Source of the DNA: Aquanectria penicillioides
Taxonomy: Eukaryota > Ascomycota > Sordariomycetes > Hypocreales > Nectriaceae
DNA length: 64,000 bases
NCBI GenBank assembly: GCA_003415625.1
Contig: PYIU01000002.1
Location: 2,170,001-2,234,000 of the forward strand
Direction of reading: 5' to 3'
In this document: piece by piece, positions 1 to 11,349 of the stretch
Layout: every line of letters starts with the position of its first letter
Position numbering within the stretch: the stretch's first letter is position 1
Notes under the pieces: generated by a model
What the model was told of the DNA's origin: nothing
Seen by the model: only the letters and a program-made list of their open reading frames with translations
Databases searched by the model: none
Position numbers and translations under genes: made by a program

Positions 1-3000
1 CCAATGTCTTCCTCAACTACCTGGTTCAGGGCGGTTGCGTTGCTCTCCTGGCCAGGCATTGGGGGATAGGTCCGGCACTACCACCTACTCGCTTCCGCAC
101 ACTCTTTGGGCGCGGCTTGCTGTTCCAAGGTTCGACTACGCATGACATTGGGCGTGACTCCTTGATAGGAGAGTTGCCGACTGATCGAGCACCTCTGGGC
201 TCATCGGGGTGCTTGTCGCTGGCAGAAATGAGCTTTGTGTTCTGTCGCATAAGGTAACCGCGCTGTTGACGAGATGTTACGTTAGCATTTAGTTCTGAAC
301 TATTGAAAGGATTGGAATCAGTAGACGCTTGTCTGCTGACATTGTCACTATCGACACGGGGTTGTCGACGAATGGAATGGTTAAAAGCCACCTTTTGTGC
401 CTCAATGACTCTCTCAAAGTCTCGGTCAAGGCTGAGACCCAGGTCGAGATCTAGAGTCAAGCTTCGGTTCTTGAAGCTGGGGTGGCGCTCAATGAATTCA
501 TCGCCGGTTGTGAGTAGGTCGGCAGTCAAGTCACGAGAGAGACGCTTGCTGTGTCGGTCCGGAATCGCAGGAACGTCGGGAATTTCGACACTGACCTGCC
601 TGCGAGCCTCACGCATGGCAGCAATGTCAGAGGGTGTGTTGGAAATTCTGGTCTTGAGCTTAGATCCAGGAGCCTTGATGGTGGCCTGTCGCTCGGGAAT
701 AGCGAGCGAGATTCGGGGAATTTCCTCCTCTCCCTGCTCATCATTCATGTCATCGGGCACAGGATGATGAATCACGGATTCTGGGGTTCCAGGCTCTTGG
801 TCATATTCGTCCTCAGGGTCACCCCATCCGGTGCCATCATATTCTGGCTTGGAGAGTGGCTGCTCGGGAGTGAAAGGGCGCTGCAAAAAGGCATGTGCAT
901 CAGCCATCTTGGGGGCTTCAGGTTCGGCCTCAGCCTCGGGCTCGACCTTGGTCTCAGGTTCAGGTTCGGGCTTCTCCTCCTCCTTGGGCTTAGGAAGCAT
1001 GAACGACTCAAAGTCTCGCGAAAATGAACCATCCTTTGACTCGGCCTCGATATCTGGAAGAGACCCCTCGACGCTCTGCTTGGGAGTAGGAGTGGTAGCA
1101 CGAGGCGTGGTTGGCTCTTCATGAACCTCCTTTGATAGTGGCTCAGGGACCTCTCCTGGCTCTGGCAGCACTGGGTCTTGTTCCGAATAGTGACTATCAC
1201 TATCGGTGTCTCCGGGTTGATTGGCCATATCCTCGTCGTCCTCGTCAAAGTCCGAGTCCTCATAGAACTCGATCTGATCCTCGGGCAGCCGAGTAATAAT
1301 GACACTACCCTCTTCCTCATCTGAGAAGTCGTCCATGGGATCTTCGGTTGTGGGAATGGGAACGTCAGGGTCAAGAGGTACCTGACGCTCAGGGCTTCTG
1401 GCGGGGCTAGATCCGGGAGGAGAAGAGAAGTTGTACTCAGCCTCCTGTTCAGCAGGCTTAACCTTGCGCATGATGGAATCTCGAGAAATGCGAGGTGGTA
1501 GCTGGTAGTCGCCAAGGCCAGAAATATCGCCGACGGCATCCTCATCCTCATCCAGGGTTTCTTGCATGCTTGTAGTGGACTCGGGTTCGGAGATGGGGCT
1601 GCTGAGACGGTCGCGTGCATGAGCTCGGCGAAGGCGTCGTTCACGCTGCTGCTCTGCAACTGTCTTTCCGTCATTATCATCGGACAGCATCATGAGCCGC
1701 AACCTCTCCTCAAGGGACATTCGTCCGTTGCCAATGTTCTGGATGTCTAGTTTGCTTGTGGATGCAGGAGGAGGCGAAGGTAGTCCGCGCTGGGATCCCA
1801 GCATTCTCTCTGCGGCAGCTGAGAGGCCAGGTGAAGCTGGCGAAGATCCTCTGGAGTTGTTTCGGACATGGCCAAGGCCAGGGAGAGGAGGTAGGGGACG
1901 ATGCTCGCCGTTTGAGTTGGATGAGTCGGTGCGGCCGTTCGCGGGTCGCCCAGCTGAAGCCATGGATGGAGCATTATCAGGCAAGGGACTGCCCTCGTAT
2001 TCCTGAGGCCCTCCACGATGCACAAAAGGGCTGTCTCCTCGCCAGTCATCTGGGCCGACAACAGGAGTCTTATCAGTGTCTTCCAGAGACGCATCAAAGC
2101 TGTCACCCTCGATATCCACGTGTGCGGGATCGTAGAGCATGTCATCGTCGTCGTCGTCATCTTCCATAGACTCGTAGCTCCCTTCGCGGGAGTTGGTGCC
2201 GATGGAGGAAAGGTCGGGGGTGGCCATTTCATATTCGTTGATCTGGGGAGGCGCGGCGTCGAAGGTCACGCTCTTCGCATGACGATGCAACGAGCGGCCA
2301 GGCGGGAGCTCGCGCTCGTTGAGCGACGAGTCGCCAGACCATGTTCCAGTTTCCATGTCGAAGCTGCTCTTGAACCTCGAACTGGAGAGAGATGATTTGG
2401 TGGGGGAAACTTGATCCTTGCTGGGCGTCAATGGGCGGGTCGGCGAGGAGCCTGATTGAGAAAAGGACGACTTGGTTGGGCTCATTGTGGGAATGCTCGT
2501 CTTGCTCTCGGTTCGATGATGGCCGAGGCTAGGGCGGTCGGTGACGGAGGCGCGGAAGGGGCTGCCTTGGACCTTTGCGAGCGGTCTCTCGATCTGAGGA
2601 ATCCGGGTCGGATCATATTCCTGCTTCTGCTCGAGTGCCAGGATGTTGCTGTTCCTGACACGAGAAGCCCTCTGGAGTCGCTCAATCGAAGAACGGCGGT
2701 TCGGGGAGGGCGATCCACCCCGTCCACTGTAGAAGTTCTCGGAGTTGCGCTTTTGCCAAAACATTCGAGGTGATGTTACAGATTCTAGCGGCGATGACTG
2801 GAATGGAGAAGACCCGGGGTTTTGGCCCGATTTCTGTGACTGAGTGTCAACACATGAGAGCGCTAGTGGTTGGTCGGAGGATGTGCTGTCCACACGTACC
2901 TTGGGAGAGCCGGTGCTTGGCTGGTGCCAGCTGGGCGAGTTTCGCCTCATCTCTGTGGGAGACAGCTCAGAGAGCGGGCGAGGAGTCCCGCTAGCCATCT

Positions 3001-3124
3001 TTGCAGGAGATGGGTTGGGGGTGTTCTTGTTGATGCGCAAGGGATGTACCTGCGTGTTTCTGGAGTCAGAGGCTGCATCCGACGACGGGGTGAGTGGCGC
3101 TAGACATACCTGTTCGGTGGCCAT
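1..3124 (-). CDS. bud4: Anillin-like septation protein Bud4 (partial; 3' part outside window, frameshifted at the edge)
   Basis: This is the long Ser/Pro/Glu-rich N-terminal part of the fungal anillin-like Bud4, a septin-associated scaffold for septation and bud/branch site organisation. Conserved Bud4 segments are RMSLEERLRLMMLSDD (about residue 465), REARRQVSVEIPDVP and RQQRGYLMRQNTKLIS near the end. The C-terminal anillin/PH domains lie beyond base 1. The frame stays open from 3124 to a stop at 26-28, but two 60-bp introns are likely inside it, 3050-3109 (GTATGT...CGCAG) and 2840-2899 (GTACGT...CTCAG). Both are multiples of three and stop-free. Removing them joins MATEQ to VHPLRINKNTP and SPK to SQKSGQNP. 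At a G5 run (61-65 on the plus strand) the reading frame breaks: bases 1-60 read PMPGQESNATALNQVVEED in the next frame, which suits Bud4, so one base seems to be missing. The start at 3124 is chosen because exon 1 (MATEQ) ends at a perfect donor. Confidence 0.85.
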
Positions 3125-4697
3125 GCTATGCCAGCGAGGGAGGGGAAAATCTGATCAAATTTCTTGGGCCCGATGGGATAGAGCTGTGCGGATTGGCATG
3201 CGGGATGGAGTATACACAAGAAAATGTGGTGGAGGAATGTCGCAGCTCGGCGTGAATGTGGTGAATGGGGCGACGCAAAGCAGGCGATGAAGAGAATGAA
3301 TACAATGTATCAAATGCGACGACAAGTCTGCTTGAGGTGAGAAGGAAACACGCCCTCTGGGCAGGTCAACAGACGACGGCTCTCTCGACGACTCGACGAT
3401 GTGAGCGATGATGCCGGACGATAGATTTGCAAGCAGAAAGTCGAGTCCTTTGGCGAGTTGATGTGTTTAAGGGACGCACAGTCGAGCACAGCAGGGGATG
3501 ACACTGATTGGCCGTGGGGAAAACAAACATGGACAAAGCTGGGTGGGCGTTGCCCAGGAAACGGCGGCACAAGCGAGCTAACCTAACGCTGCCGGCCCAC
3601 GGGCGTTCGACTTCAAGGCCTGCAGGCACTAATCAGTCTGTGACAATGCGCTGGGGGGACCCTACCCCGCTCCGCTAAAGCGTATCCTCTGGGCGCTTTT
3701 ACTGGGCCCCTTCAGCGCCGTTGCAGCACCAGCCGGCGTCCTACAGCTGGAGTCGCCATGGCAGCGGCGCAGGCACCCGACGGCGCAAGCAAACATTGGC
3801 CGGACATGTGGCGGCGCATGCTGGCATGATCCCAGCATCGTAACGTGCGTGCAGTTGTTTACGAGTCTGTGTTATCATCACAATAGGGCCTTATCCATGG
3901 CCATATTTTCTTTTCGGGCGCCAAGTCACCCACCCACCCGTGGCAATGGCAAAGGCGGGTGGTTTTTTTTGCGAATATGGGCACGCTGTGCTTGTAGATA
4001 TTGAGCTCTCTCTTTCCATGTGCCAGTTTCTGGCGGCTTGGCTCAGGCTCTTTACCCGTGTGATAAAACCATCATCAAGACTCGAGAAACCCCACTCATC
4101 AACCTCACTAGTCTTGCCGAAAGCCTTCGCCATGTCTTGCATCGAGATCTTCCCGAGCGCCAGTTGAGGCCATTTCGGCACTAGAATCCTCTACGCCGGT
4201 ACTTTGGTGCGGCCCAGCCGGCCCAACCATACCCACCAGCGATTGCCAGCCTTCCCGCTTCAGTGATTGTTTCCCGCCGTCTCCATGTGGGCTTGGATTT
4301 GCTCGCTTGATATCGTGAAGTGGTCTGTCCAGTCGCAGTCGTCGCGGTGTGTCCAACACAACTACCGAGGCTTCACTCTCACCGTTATCTGCCCCATTGC
4401 TGCTGGCTGTCAACCGTTGGTCTGCACAGCTGGGTCATGCATAATACAGGAACTCTTGGGGGTTCTCCCCGAGGTAGTATTCGATACATGGAACAGCCAG
4501 CTTCCTGTGATGCGACAGAACCCCTCCTCCTGCGCCAGAAACCCGTATCCGCAACCTTCTTAGCTGCCCTCATGCGTCACAATTCGTCGCAGCTTGCTTT
4601 GGTTTCAAGAATTGCAGATCCATGGCCATGAACAGGGGGTGGGGGACGCGCTCTGGGCAACCAACATTTTGAGCTGTGCCACAAATCTCTTATCAAT
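3125..4697. other. Intergenic region between bud4 and his6
   Basis: No coding pattern was recognised in about 1.6 kb. The bases next to 3124 should hold the bud4 promoter and leader. The rest has only short overlapping ORFs with no family resemblance, and no RNA gene or repeat was seen. Confidence 0.6.
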
Positions 4698-5586
4698 TTA
4701 ATTGCCTTGCTTTTTGTTCCATTCCACACAGTCGTCGAACTTGACGCCGGAGCCTCCAAAGCAATCCAGTGCGCTTCCTATTGTGAGATCCACCTTGCCT
4801 CCGCTCAGTCGCTTCACAGTCTCCAAGTCCTCTAGGTTTCGTCCACCACCGGCATAGGTGACAGGGATAGTACACCACTGAGCAAGTCGCTCGACAAGCT
4901 TCTCATCAATACCCTTTTGCAGACCCTCGTTGTCTGCAGCATGGATCAAGAACTCGGCGCAATAAGGCTCCAGCGCCTTGATAGATTCTGATCCCGGTTA
5001 GCAATAGGCATGAATGTATGGCCTCGAGGACGAACCTTGATTGACCTCCATATCGGTAATCGTCTGCCACTTGTTCATGGCAACAAACCAAGAGTCCTCT
5101 CCTCGACGTCGACAGCTGAGATCAATGACGAGCTTGTCCTTGTCGCCACCCAATGCCGCGAGCACCGCATCCAGCCTCGCCTGACTGAATTGGCCCTCCG
5201 GAAAGAGGTAGGAAGTGATGATGACCTGCATTGAGCGCAGCAGTCAGTGACCGGTTTTACGAGTGAGGCTATTTTCGCCGCCATACCTTCTCAGCACCCG
5301 CATCCATCCACTCCTTCGCATTCGTGTCATTGATGCCGCCTCCGACCTGTAGTCCTCCTGGCCAAGCCTGCAGGGCCTCCTTTGCAGGACCATTGTTGCC
5401 AGGGCCTAGCATGATAACATGCGCACCGGTGAGACCATTGTCCTTGTACAGCTGGGCAAAGTGCGCGGGGGGATGTTGAGAGACAAAGTTAGTCTTCAAG
5501 GCCGAGGAAGTGCTGTCCAGAGTACCGCCGACAATCTGCTTCACCTGTCCCGCGTGAAGGTCAATGCAGGGCCGAAAGCGTGTCAT
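4698..5586 (-). CDS. his6: Phosphoribosylformimino-5-aminoimidazole carboxamide ribotide isomerase (HisA type)
   Basis: This enzyme catalyses the fourth step of histidine biosynthesis, the Amadori isomerisation of ProFAR to PRFAR, on a single (beta/alpha)8 barrel in the cytosol. There are three exons, 5287-5586, 5036-5225 and 4698-4987, separated by introns of 61 bp (5226-5286) and 48 bp (4988-5035); the spliced product is 259 residues, normal for fungal His6. Catalytic and phosphate-binding features are visible: [17 protein letters not shown] at the N-terminus (first catalytic Asp), [16 protein letters not shown] (second acidic site), [11 protein letters not shown] and the closing [15 protein letters not shown]. 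The start at 5586 (CAAAAATGAC) matches where the family begins. An in-frame Met at 5673 would add 29 residues and is less likely. No disruption is seen. Confidence 0.93.
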
Positions 5587-6659
5587 TTTTGCGGTTGTCC
5601 AGGTTGTTACCGAGAAATGTGATAAGTTCAACGGGACGTCAACTTCGAGAGCCTGTGACTGACTTGTGGCCATGATCGCAATGTGGGGCAGGTCCGCAAA
5701 AGAAACACCGTCAGAAAAGCAGGCCGAATGGCTGCGCCTGGAGCTCCAAGCTCCTTGGGTACGTCATACCAACAACAACAAACAGCCAGGCTGGGAGAAA
5801 TAGAAATAATGGGCAAACCTAGCAATAATGGGTTTCATGATCCACTATTGAGGAGCGATTCTCGGCGCATCTGAAGCATGGACTTCCGGATATAAACCCC
5901 GCATCTTAGAATCAATGTAATAAGTGCTTGTTTTGGCCCAGTCAACAGAGCATCCATCCACAAGGCCAAGTGGATTAGCGACGTGAATCACCCCGCATAT
6001 CTCTTGGATATATCCTGGAGTTTTGAATCCAGCCATGTCCATCTTGTTACATTTCTAGATCTCAGAGACGCCTAATTCATCAATTTATTGTTATCAGTGC
6101 CGGTCAGTGTGGCCGCATGGTCATACGGCATATCCCGTCCGCTTGGTTGCAAGATGTAGACTAAGGTCATCGAAACCAGCTGGTTCCCGAGTCTCATATA
6201 AATTATTTCAATCTAATTATTCATTACTGCTTGGTTTCTAAGCCATGTCGCAACAAAGGTCGGCTAGCGACGGCGACGTTCATTTTGGTTTAAAGTTGAG
6301 ACGGGCATGAACAGCTCGCCAGGTCAGACAAAGCAAGCGTGAAAAGAGCAATTGGGCAACTAATTATTGCTGTAGAGCATAGATGCCGCTTGTTGTGATG
6401 TATTTTGCCATTGCCCCAATGATTCCTACATCCTGAGCGAGACTGATTAGAAGGGAAGGAAGTAATAAGTGCTTCTTCTATCTACAACGACATGCTGATA
6501 GGAAATGTCGCTGACACGACCTACCAACCAACATACCAAGGCGAGGGAGGGAGGGGTGCTTTGAAACCATGCACGAGCCGGCAATTGGATCAGTTCGCTA
6601 GCAGACCCAAAAAAGATTTCATCAAATAACACAGAGATGGTGAAAGAGCCAAAAATAGA
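5587..6659. other. Intergenic region upstream of his6
   Basis: This is the his6 promoter side plus AT-richer DNA up to the tRNA. No ORF with family resemblance was seen. No clear Gcn4/CPC1-type TGASTCA element was found close to the his6 start. Confidence 0.55.
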
Positions 6660-6746
6660 GGTCCAACCGAGGTTCGAACTCGGGACCTATTCGGCGCGTC
6701 ATGCAGAACATGTGAGCGAAGCGTCATACCACTAGACCATTGGACC
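6660..6746 (-). tRNA. tRNA-Val (anticodon CAC), with a 16-nt intron
   Basis: The acceptor arms GGTCCAA and TTGGACC pair perfectly across 87 nt. The D-arm (TGGTCTAGTGGTATGA) and the T-arm (CCGAGTTCGAACCTCGG) are canonical A- and B-box sequences. Aligning the anticodon arm CTTCG/CGAAT gives loop C-T-C-A-C-A...C, with anticodon CAC at 6712-6714 and an intron at about 6695-6710 directly after position 37, the standard place. A T5 Pol III terminator lies just downstream (6651-6655). Oddities are that the outermost anticodon-stem pair is C-U and the base after the acceptor stem is T rather than the A usual for valine tRNAs. The amino-acid assignment is therefore less certain than the tRNA itself. 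Confidence 0.82.
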
Positions 6747-8087
6747 GGTGTTCCTTATCGGAACTTGTTGCAAATCTTCGCCAGTATTGCAGTCTATTTG
6801 AGCTTGTGGGACTCTGGTCCCGAAGCCCTCACCTGTCATGGAATGACGTCAAATGACCCAGTCCTTTAAATGTGCCAAAAACCATCGCAAATGACGATGC
6901 TAGGGAAGTTATTCACCTCCTTGTAGCAATCAAAATTTTTTTGGTAAGAAGCTAATAATGGTATTTGCTTCGAATTTGTATTGACGTGACGAGTATTGGA
7001 TATTTGATTAGCCATATAGGAGATGTTTGGTGGTCTGCTAAGATCTAAGCAATATTCTGGTTTAGTTTGCTTTGCATGCCATGTAGTGTCATAGGACTAA
7101 GCATAAATCTGTACATGTGCATGTTGATCTTTCAGTTCACAATACAGGAATCCTGGAAGTGTGATAATCGTTCAGCTTCTAAACGCTTGACTCGACGGCT
7201 ATACAATATGACGAGTCTATCCTACAGTTTCTCATTGGGGCCTCATTCTGCGACCCGACCGCTGCCAAGGTTATTGGGTATTGCGTGCCCTGTGAGGATT
7301 CGACGACGAGGTTGCCACGAGAAAATAGTTTCTTAACGAGCAAGTCGGACGAAGAACAGCTGCTATTCCGAGTACGCTAAGAGCATCGATACCCTCCAGT
7401 GACCTAGTGATGCGTTTGATAGATATGTTTCGCATAGTTCGATCGCAAACATATCTCTGGGTTGTTGTTATTTGTTGGCCATCACTAGCAGTACCATAAT
7501 TTAATAGTTGTCCTGGAGAATAGCAACACTTGGAGACTGTTAGGAATGGCCAATAGGAAGGAAAATGGACGCCGATGAATGGGGAGATAATGGGGGAAAT
7601 GAAAACGACAACAGCCGCGACTGTTGCGATTGCGACGTTTTCTGTGATTGCGACACTTGCTGCGATTGCGATACTTGTTGCGCCTGTGATGACTGTTGTC
7701 GATGTGAGGACGAAAATGGGAACGGGTGGTGTTGGTGATGTTTTTCATATGCGAGATTGATAAATGCTAATAGAAATAGATGTCAAGAATATAAGTTCGC
7801 ATGCTTATGAAGTATGTTCATTCGAATCCTTCAACTATTGAGACCGGCTGATTGGACGACGCAAATTGAATCCCAAATCAACCAGTTTGAGCTTTGTGCA
7901 AGCTAATATTATAGTTCTATACTTCGTCGCATTGACATGATGGCATAGCTCTCTCTGATGAATCGTCTCTGAAGCTGCCAGCTCGATTCGGTACATATGT
8001 AGTTGGATGCGTGCATGCATTTGGTGTATTGCGCCTCCTACCAGTTGGCAAACAACTATCGATACATTTGAACCCCTTGACAAGTAA
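6747..8087. other. AT-rich intergenic region
   Basis: No gene was recognised. Around 7610-7690 there is an imperfect tandem repeat of units resembling TGCGATTGCGACACTTG (about 18-24 bp, diverged copies). It is translatable as an Ala/Ile/Val-rich peptide on the plus strand, but nothing suggests real coding. Confidence 0.5.
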
Positions 8088-9419
8088 TCACTTGTGATAT
8101 TGTCCCTTGAATCCAGGAAGAATTTCTTGGCCATCGGTTGTGTGATGGCTCTTGACCTTCTTTTGCTGCCAAGTCTGCTTAAGCTTGGTGAATTCACCCA
8201 TATCTGGAATTGAATGGCCTCCAGCTTCAAATTCATTCTGTGTAAAGCCTTCTCTCTTGAGGACGGGCGAGTCAACAGTATTGAGAACAAGGTCATTCTG
8301 GGGGCGGGCGAAATATAAAAGGCCTAGACGGTCGACGTGTCGCTGGTCCTTAGGAGGCAAAGATACCTACTAAGCTGTTAGTACATATGGTGACGGAATC
8401 TGGGGAACTCGCGATGCTAATACCCGGTGTACGGTCGACTTAATATAGCCACCGGTAAGAAAACTCAAGGCATCACAAGTGTTGACAGTAAGGCTTCCGT
8501 CGAGAGGTTTTGCCCATTTCCACTTTCCACTTTGATCTTTGATTTGAAGTCCAGCCACCGGCTGCCTGAATAATAGAGTGATTGTGCCCAAATCAGTGTG
8601 TCCATGGGACCACAGGCCATCTTCTAGTTTATCAATCTCGTCTTGAGAGAACTTGCCGTACTTCATATATCTCAAGTGGGACTCATCATGAGTGTTCCAC
8701 TTGTGAAGGTTGATAAAGAAGTCCTCTGGAAGCTCTAGGGCCAACGCGATCAAATGATTCAAGGGATCGAGGACCTTGTCATGCAATTCCTGCACAGATG
8801 CATTAGGCAAAAAGGCGTTGTAGATGGAATGGGATATAAAACCTTTGCGAACCCTTCAATCTCTTCCAGGTTTTCCTTGACTAATTTCGGAACCGGTTGA
8901 GTGATGTGCCCGTCTTTGGCTGGATGTTAGGCGTTTATTAGCGCTTGGCCCCGAACAAACTCCTGGTATACTAACTTGCCATATTCCAAACTTCAGTCTT
9001 CTCAGGGACACCTCCGGCAAGTAGCCTCCTCCCACCCGGCCTATATCCGTTATAATCTCCATTATCGAGATCGGGGACATATTTCAGTTTCTCCTCAAGA
9101 GGAAGCTCATAAAACGCCTGCCCGAGAGCAAATTGTCTGTCGACAGCCTCCTGGGAAACGCCAAAGTTGACGACATAAAAGAACCCTTTGGTTCGGATAG
9201 CCTCAATTAAGGTATTTGCTAACTCCTTGTTCCCCTCTGGAGTGCCATATTTGGAGAGGTCAATAGTTGCGACTAAACATCCCGGTTAGCGATCTTCATC
9301 GACTAGCTTGTACAGCAAGATGGCTCGAAAAGGACAAGAAACATACGATCAGCCCAGTCCAAATCTTCTTTCGTCTCTGGGACATGCGTGTATTTGTGTA
9401 GAGGAATTGCTGAAGGCAT
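8088..9419 (-). CDS. 2-oxoglutarate/Fe(II)-dependent dioxygenase, isopenicillin-N-synthase-like
   Basis: The gene is built from five exons, 9347-9419, 8976-9272, 8843-8919, 8424-8789 and 8088-8366, with introns of 74, 56, 53 and 57 bp, giving 363 residues without a frame break. The product has the N-terminal DIOX_N region (IDLSKYGTPEGNKELANTL, KGFFYVVNFGVS, YELPLEEKLKY) and the C-terminal jelly-roll with the iron triad HTD (SHGHTDLGTITLLF) and the distal His (GGYIKSTVHRV). The 2-oxoglutarate-binding Arg is in HVDRLGLLYF, where the Ser of the usual R-x-S motif is Gly. Such enzymes hydroxylate, desaturate or cyclise small molecules; the substrate cannot be inferred. There is no biosynthetic core enzyme nearby, so a lone catabolic or tailoring role is as likely as a pathway role. 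The start at 9419 opens a short first exon ending at a GTATGT donor. Confidence 0.87.
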
Positions 9420-11349
9420 TTTGGGATAAGATAAACAATCGTTTGTGCATAAAACAGATTGGCACAAGACTATGGAGTCAGGTTTCGGCATGGAGGCTAT
9501 TAAGTATTTTATTTTGGGCTCCCATTTTACCCCATTTTGCTTACAGAAATGTTGTAAACTAGATCTGTCGGCACTTGGAAGCACAGCCGCCAACACCAAT
9601 TGTCGTGCGCGCAGTGATCTTGACTCGATGTCGTGATCGGCCCCCCCACAAATTCCCCCACCGGCAAACTTACCCGAAAGATGCTTGTTTGGGCTAGGAA
9701 TAACAGTGATCCCGAGATCATCAGATTTCATTTTTTGATAGTGAATGGCGCAATCGCTGCACCTTCGTTCGAGCTTCTGAGACCTATCGAGGATAAATCG
9801 TTCTCGGCATCCCACTTTTCGGGGAGGACAGCAAGAAACCCCGGCGATATGCTGTGGGATGTAAGATATTACACCGTCTATGCCGGGAATAAACCCCTTG
9901 TTAGTCTCATGTCGATGAGGATACCTAATCGCACGCAATTGCTGAGCTGGTGACCAGGGGGATGGCCTTTCCCGTGTCGGGCTTCATTTTCATCGATGTC
10001 GAGTTTAGCATACTCCTGATCGGGTGCACGGCGATTATTTTGATAGTAGAGATCGACGTAGAACGGTGTTTATATACCCTATCGGAAGGATGTACACTTT
10101 CATTTTGATGATTGAGAATGCGAAATTTTTTGGTCACTATGGGTTTTATCGAAATAGCGAAGAAATATAAGTTGGGAGTAGTGATCCTGTTAGTTTTCGA
10201 CTGGTACCGTATGGCAATTGTTTCTCTCTTTGACTTATACATGATGTTGCCTAAATTATGGGCAGAGCGGTCTCATCATATCTTCCATGATGACCTTGGG
10301 ATACTGCTGTAATATCTGAGTTCCCCTCTTCACTTTTCCTACGGTCCAAGCACCAAGCTCCCCTCATGGATATCCAGCGGCGGCTGTATTTGAGGTTGCG
10401 ATGTGGCCAATACTGATGTTTGGCACATGGTTCATGATGCGATGGAAGAAGAAAAATCCGGATTTAGAGATGCGGCTGACTGCAGAGGCGAGAGATGGGG
10501 GCTTGGAGTCACGTTCCGAATCGGCATTGGATGCCATGCAGGGAAGCGGCGATGATAAGAGTCTGGGTCTACATGCTCACAGAGAACGCAATAGCAATGA
10601 CTCGGACAAGTGACGGAGCTCTAATCGTAGCTTTTTGGCCATGCTTTCAGCTTACCCAAGAGCGCGACTTAGAAGGAACGCAAGCAATTAGACTAGACTT
10701 GGACAGCCTGCATGGGTTGGGGCGATGACCCTGCAGGATGACATCGATGGATGGAGCTTCACGGGCAAAGTGCTTTTGTCTAAGCTAGCATTGAATGGCC
10801 CCTGCTCATGTGAGAGAACCCGGATTTAGGCTCAAAGAGCAGCAACGGCGTGGACGGAAGCAAATTCTCAAGCGGTTCTTCTCTACCGAAACAATTGGAC
10901 CCCTAGCGACATCTAGGAGTGCCAGCAGGACTCCACATATTCAACAAGATGAAGAAGATTTCGGAGCATGGCAACATTCTATATCGCTCATGAGCGTTGT
11001 CAACCGTTGAAACGACGACACGAAGGATCTTTAATTAATGCCGTTTTGGGGATGGTCGCCGTTGCCCGGGAGCACGCCTGGGTGCCTTTGTTTGGGTTAT
11101 TAGAGCTCCGACCAATTAAAATGCAGCGCTGGGCAACCGATCTGGAGAGCTGAGGGGCTGACGGCCGACAAGTGACATGACGCGGCAGGGCTCGTCTCAC
11201 CGAAGTTGTCTTTGCACCGCTTTTACACCATGGTCGCTGCGACCGCTCGACCTGGCATCCTGATCTCGAAGCTTCGCGTGCCTCTTGGGATCTTGGATCT
11301 GGAATGCGCCGCGCCATAGTGCCTCAACCTTTGCGTGTAGCCTCACACC
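9420..11349. other. Intergenic region upstream of the oxygenase and HET genes
   Basis: This 1.9-kb stretch separates two divergent genes. Several ORFs of 60-210 codons overlap in different frames without resemblance to any family I know. The last 100 bp form the leader of the HET gene. Confidence 0.5.

Noticed and set aside
5587..5673. Upstream in-frame Met for his6
   Set aside because: The 29-residue extension does not fit the family, which begins at M(T)RFRPCIDLH; the downstream Met has a better context.
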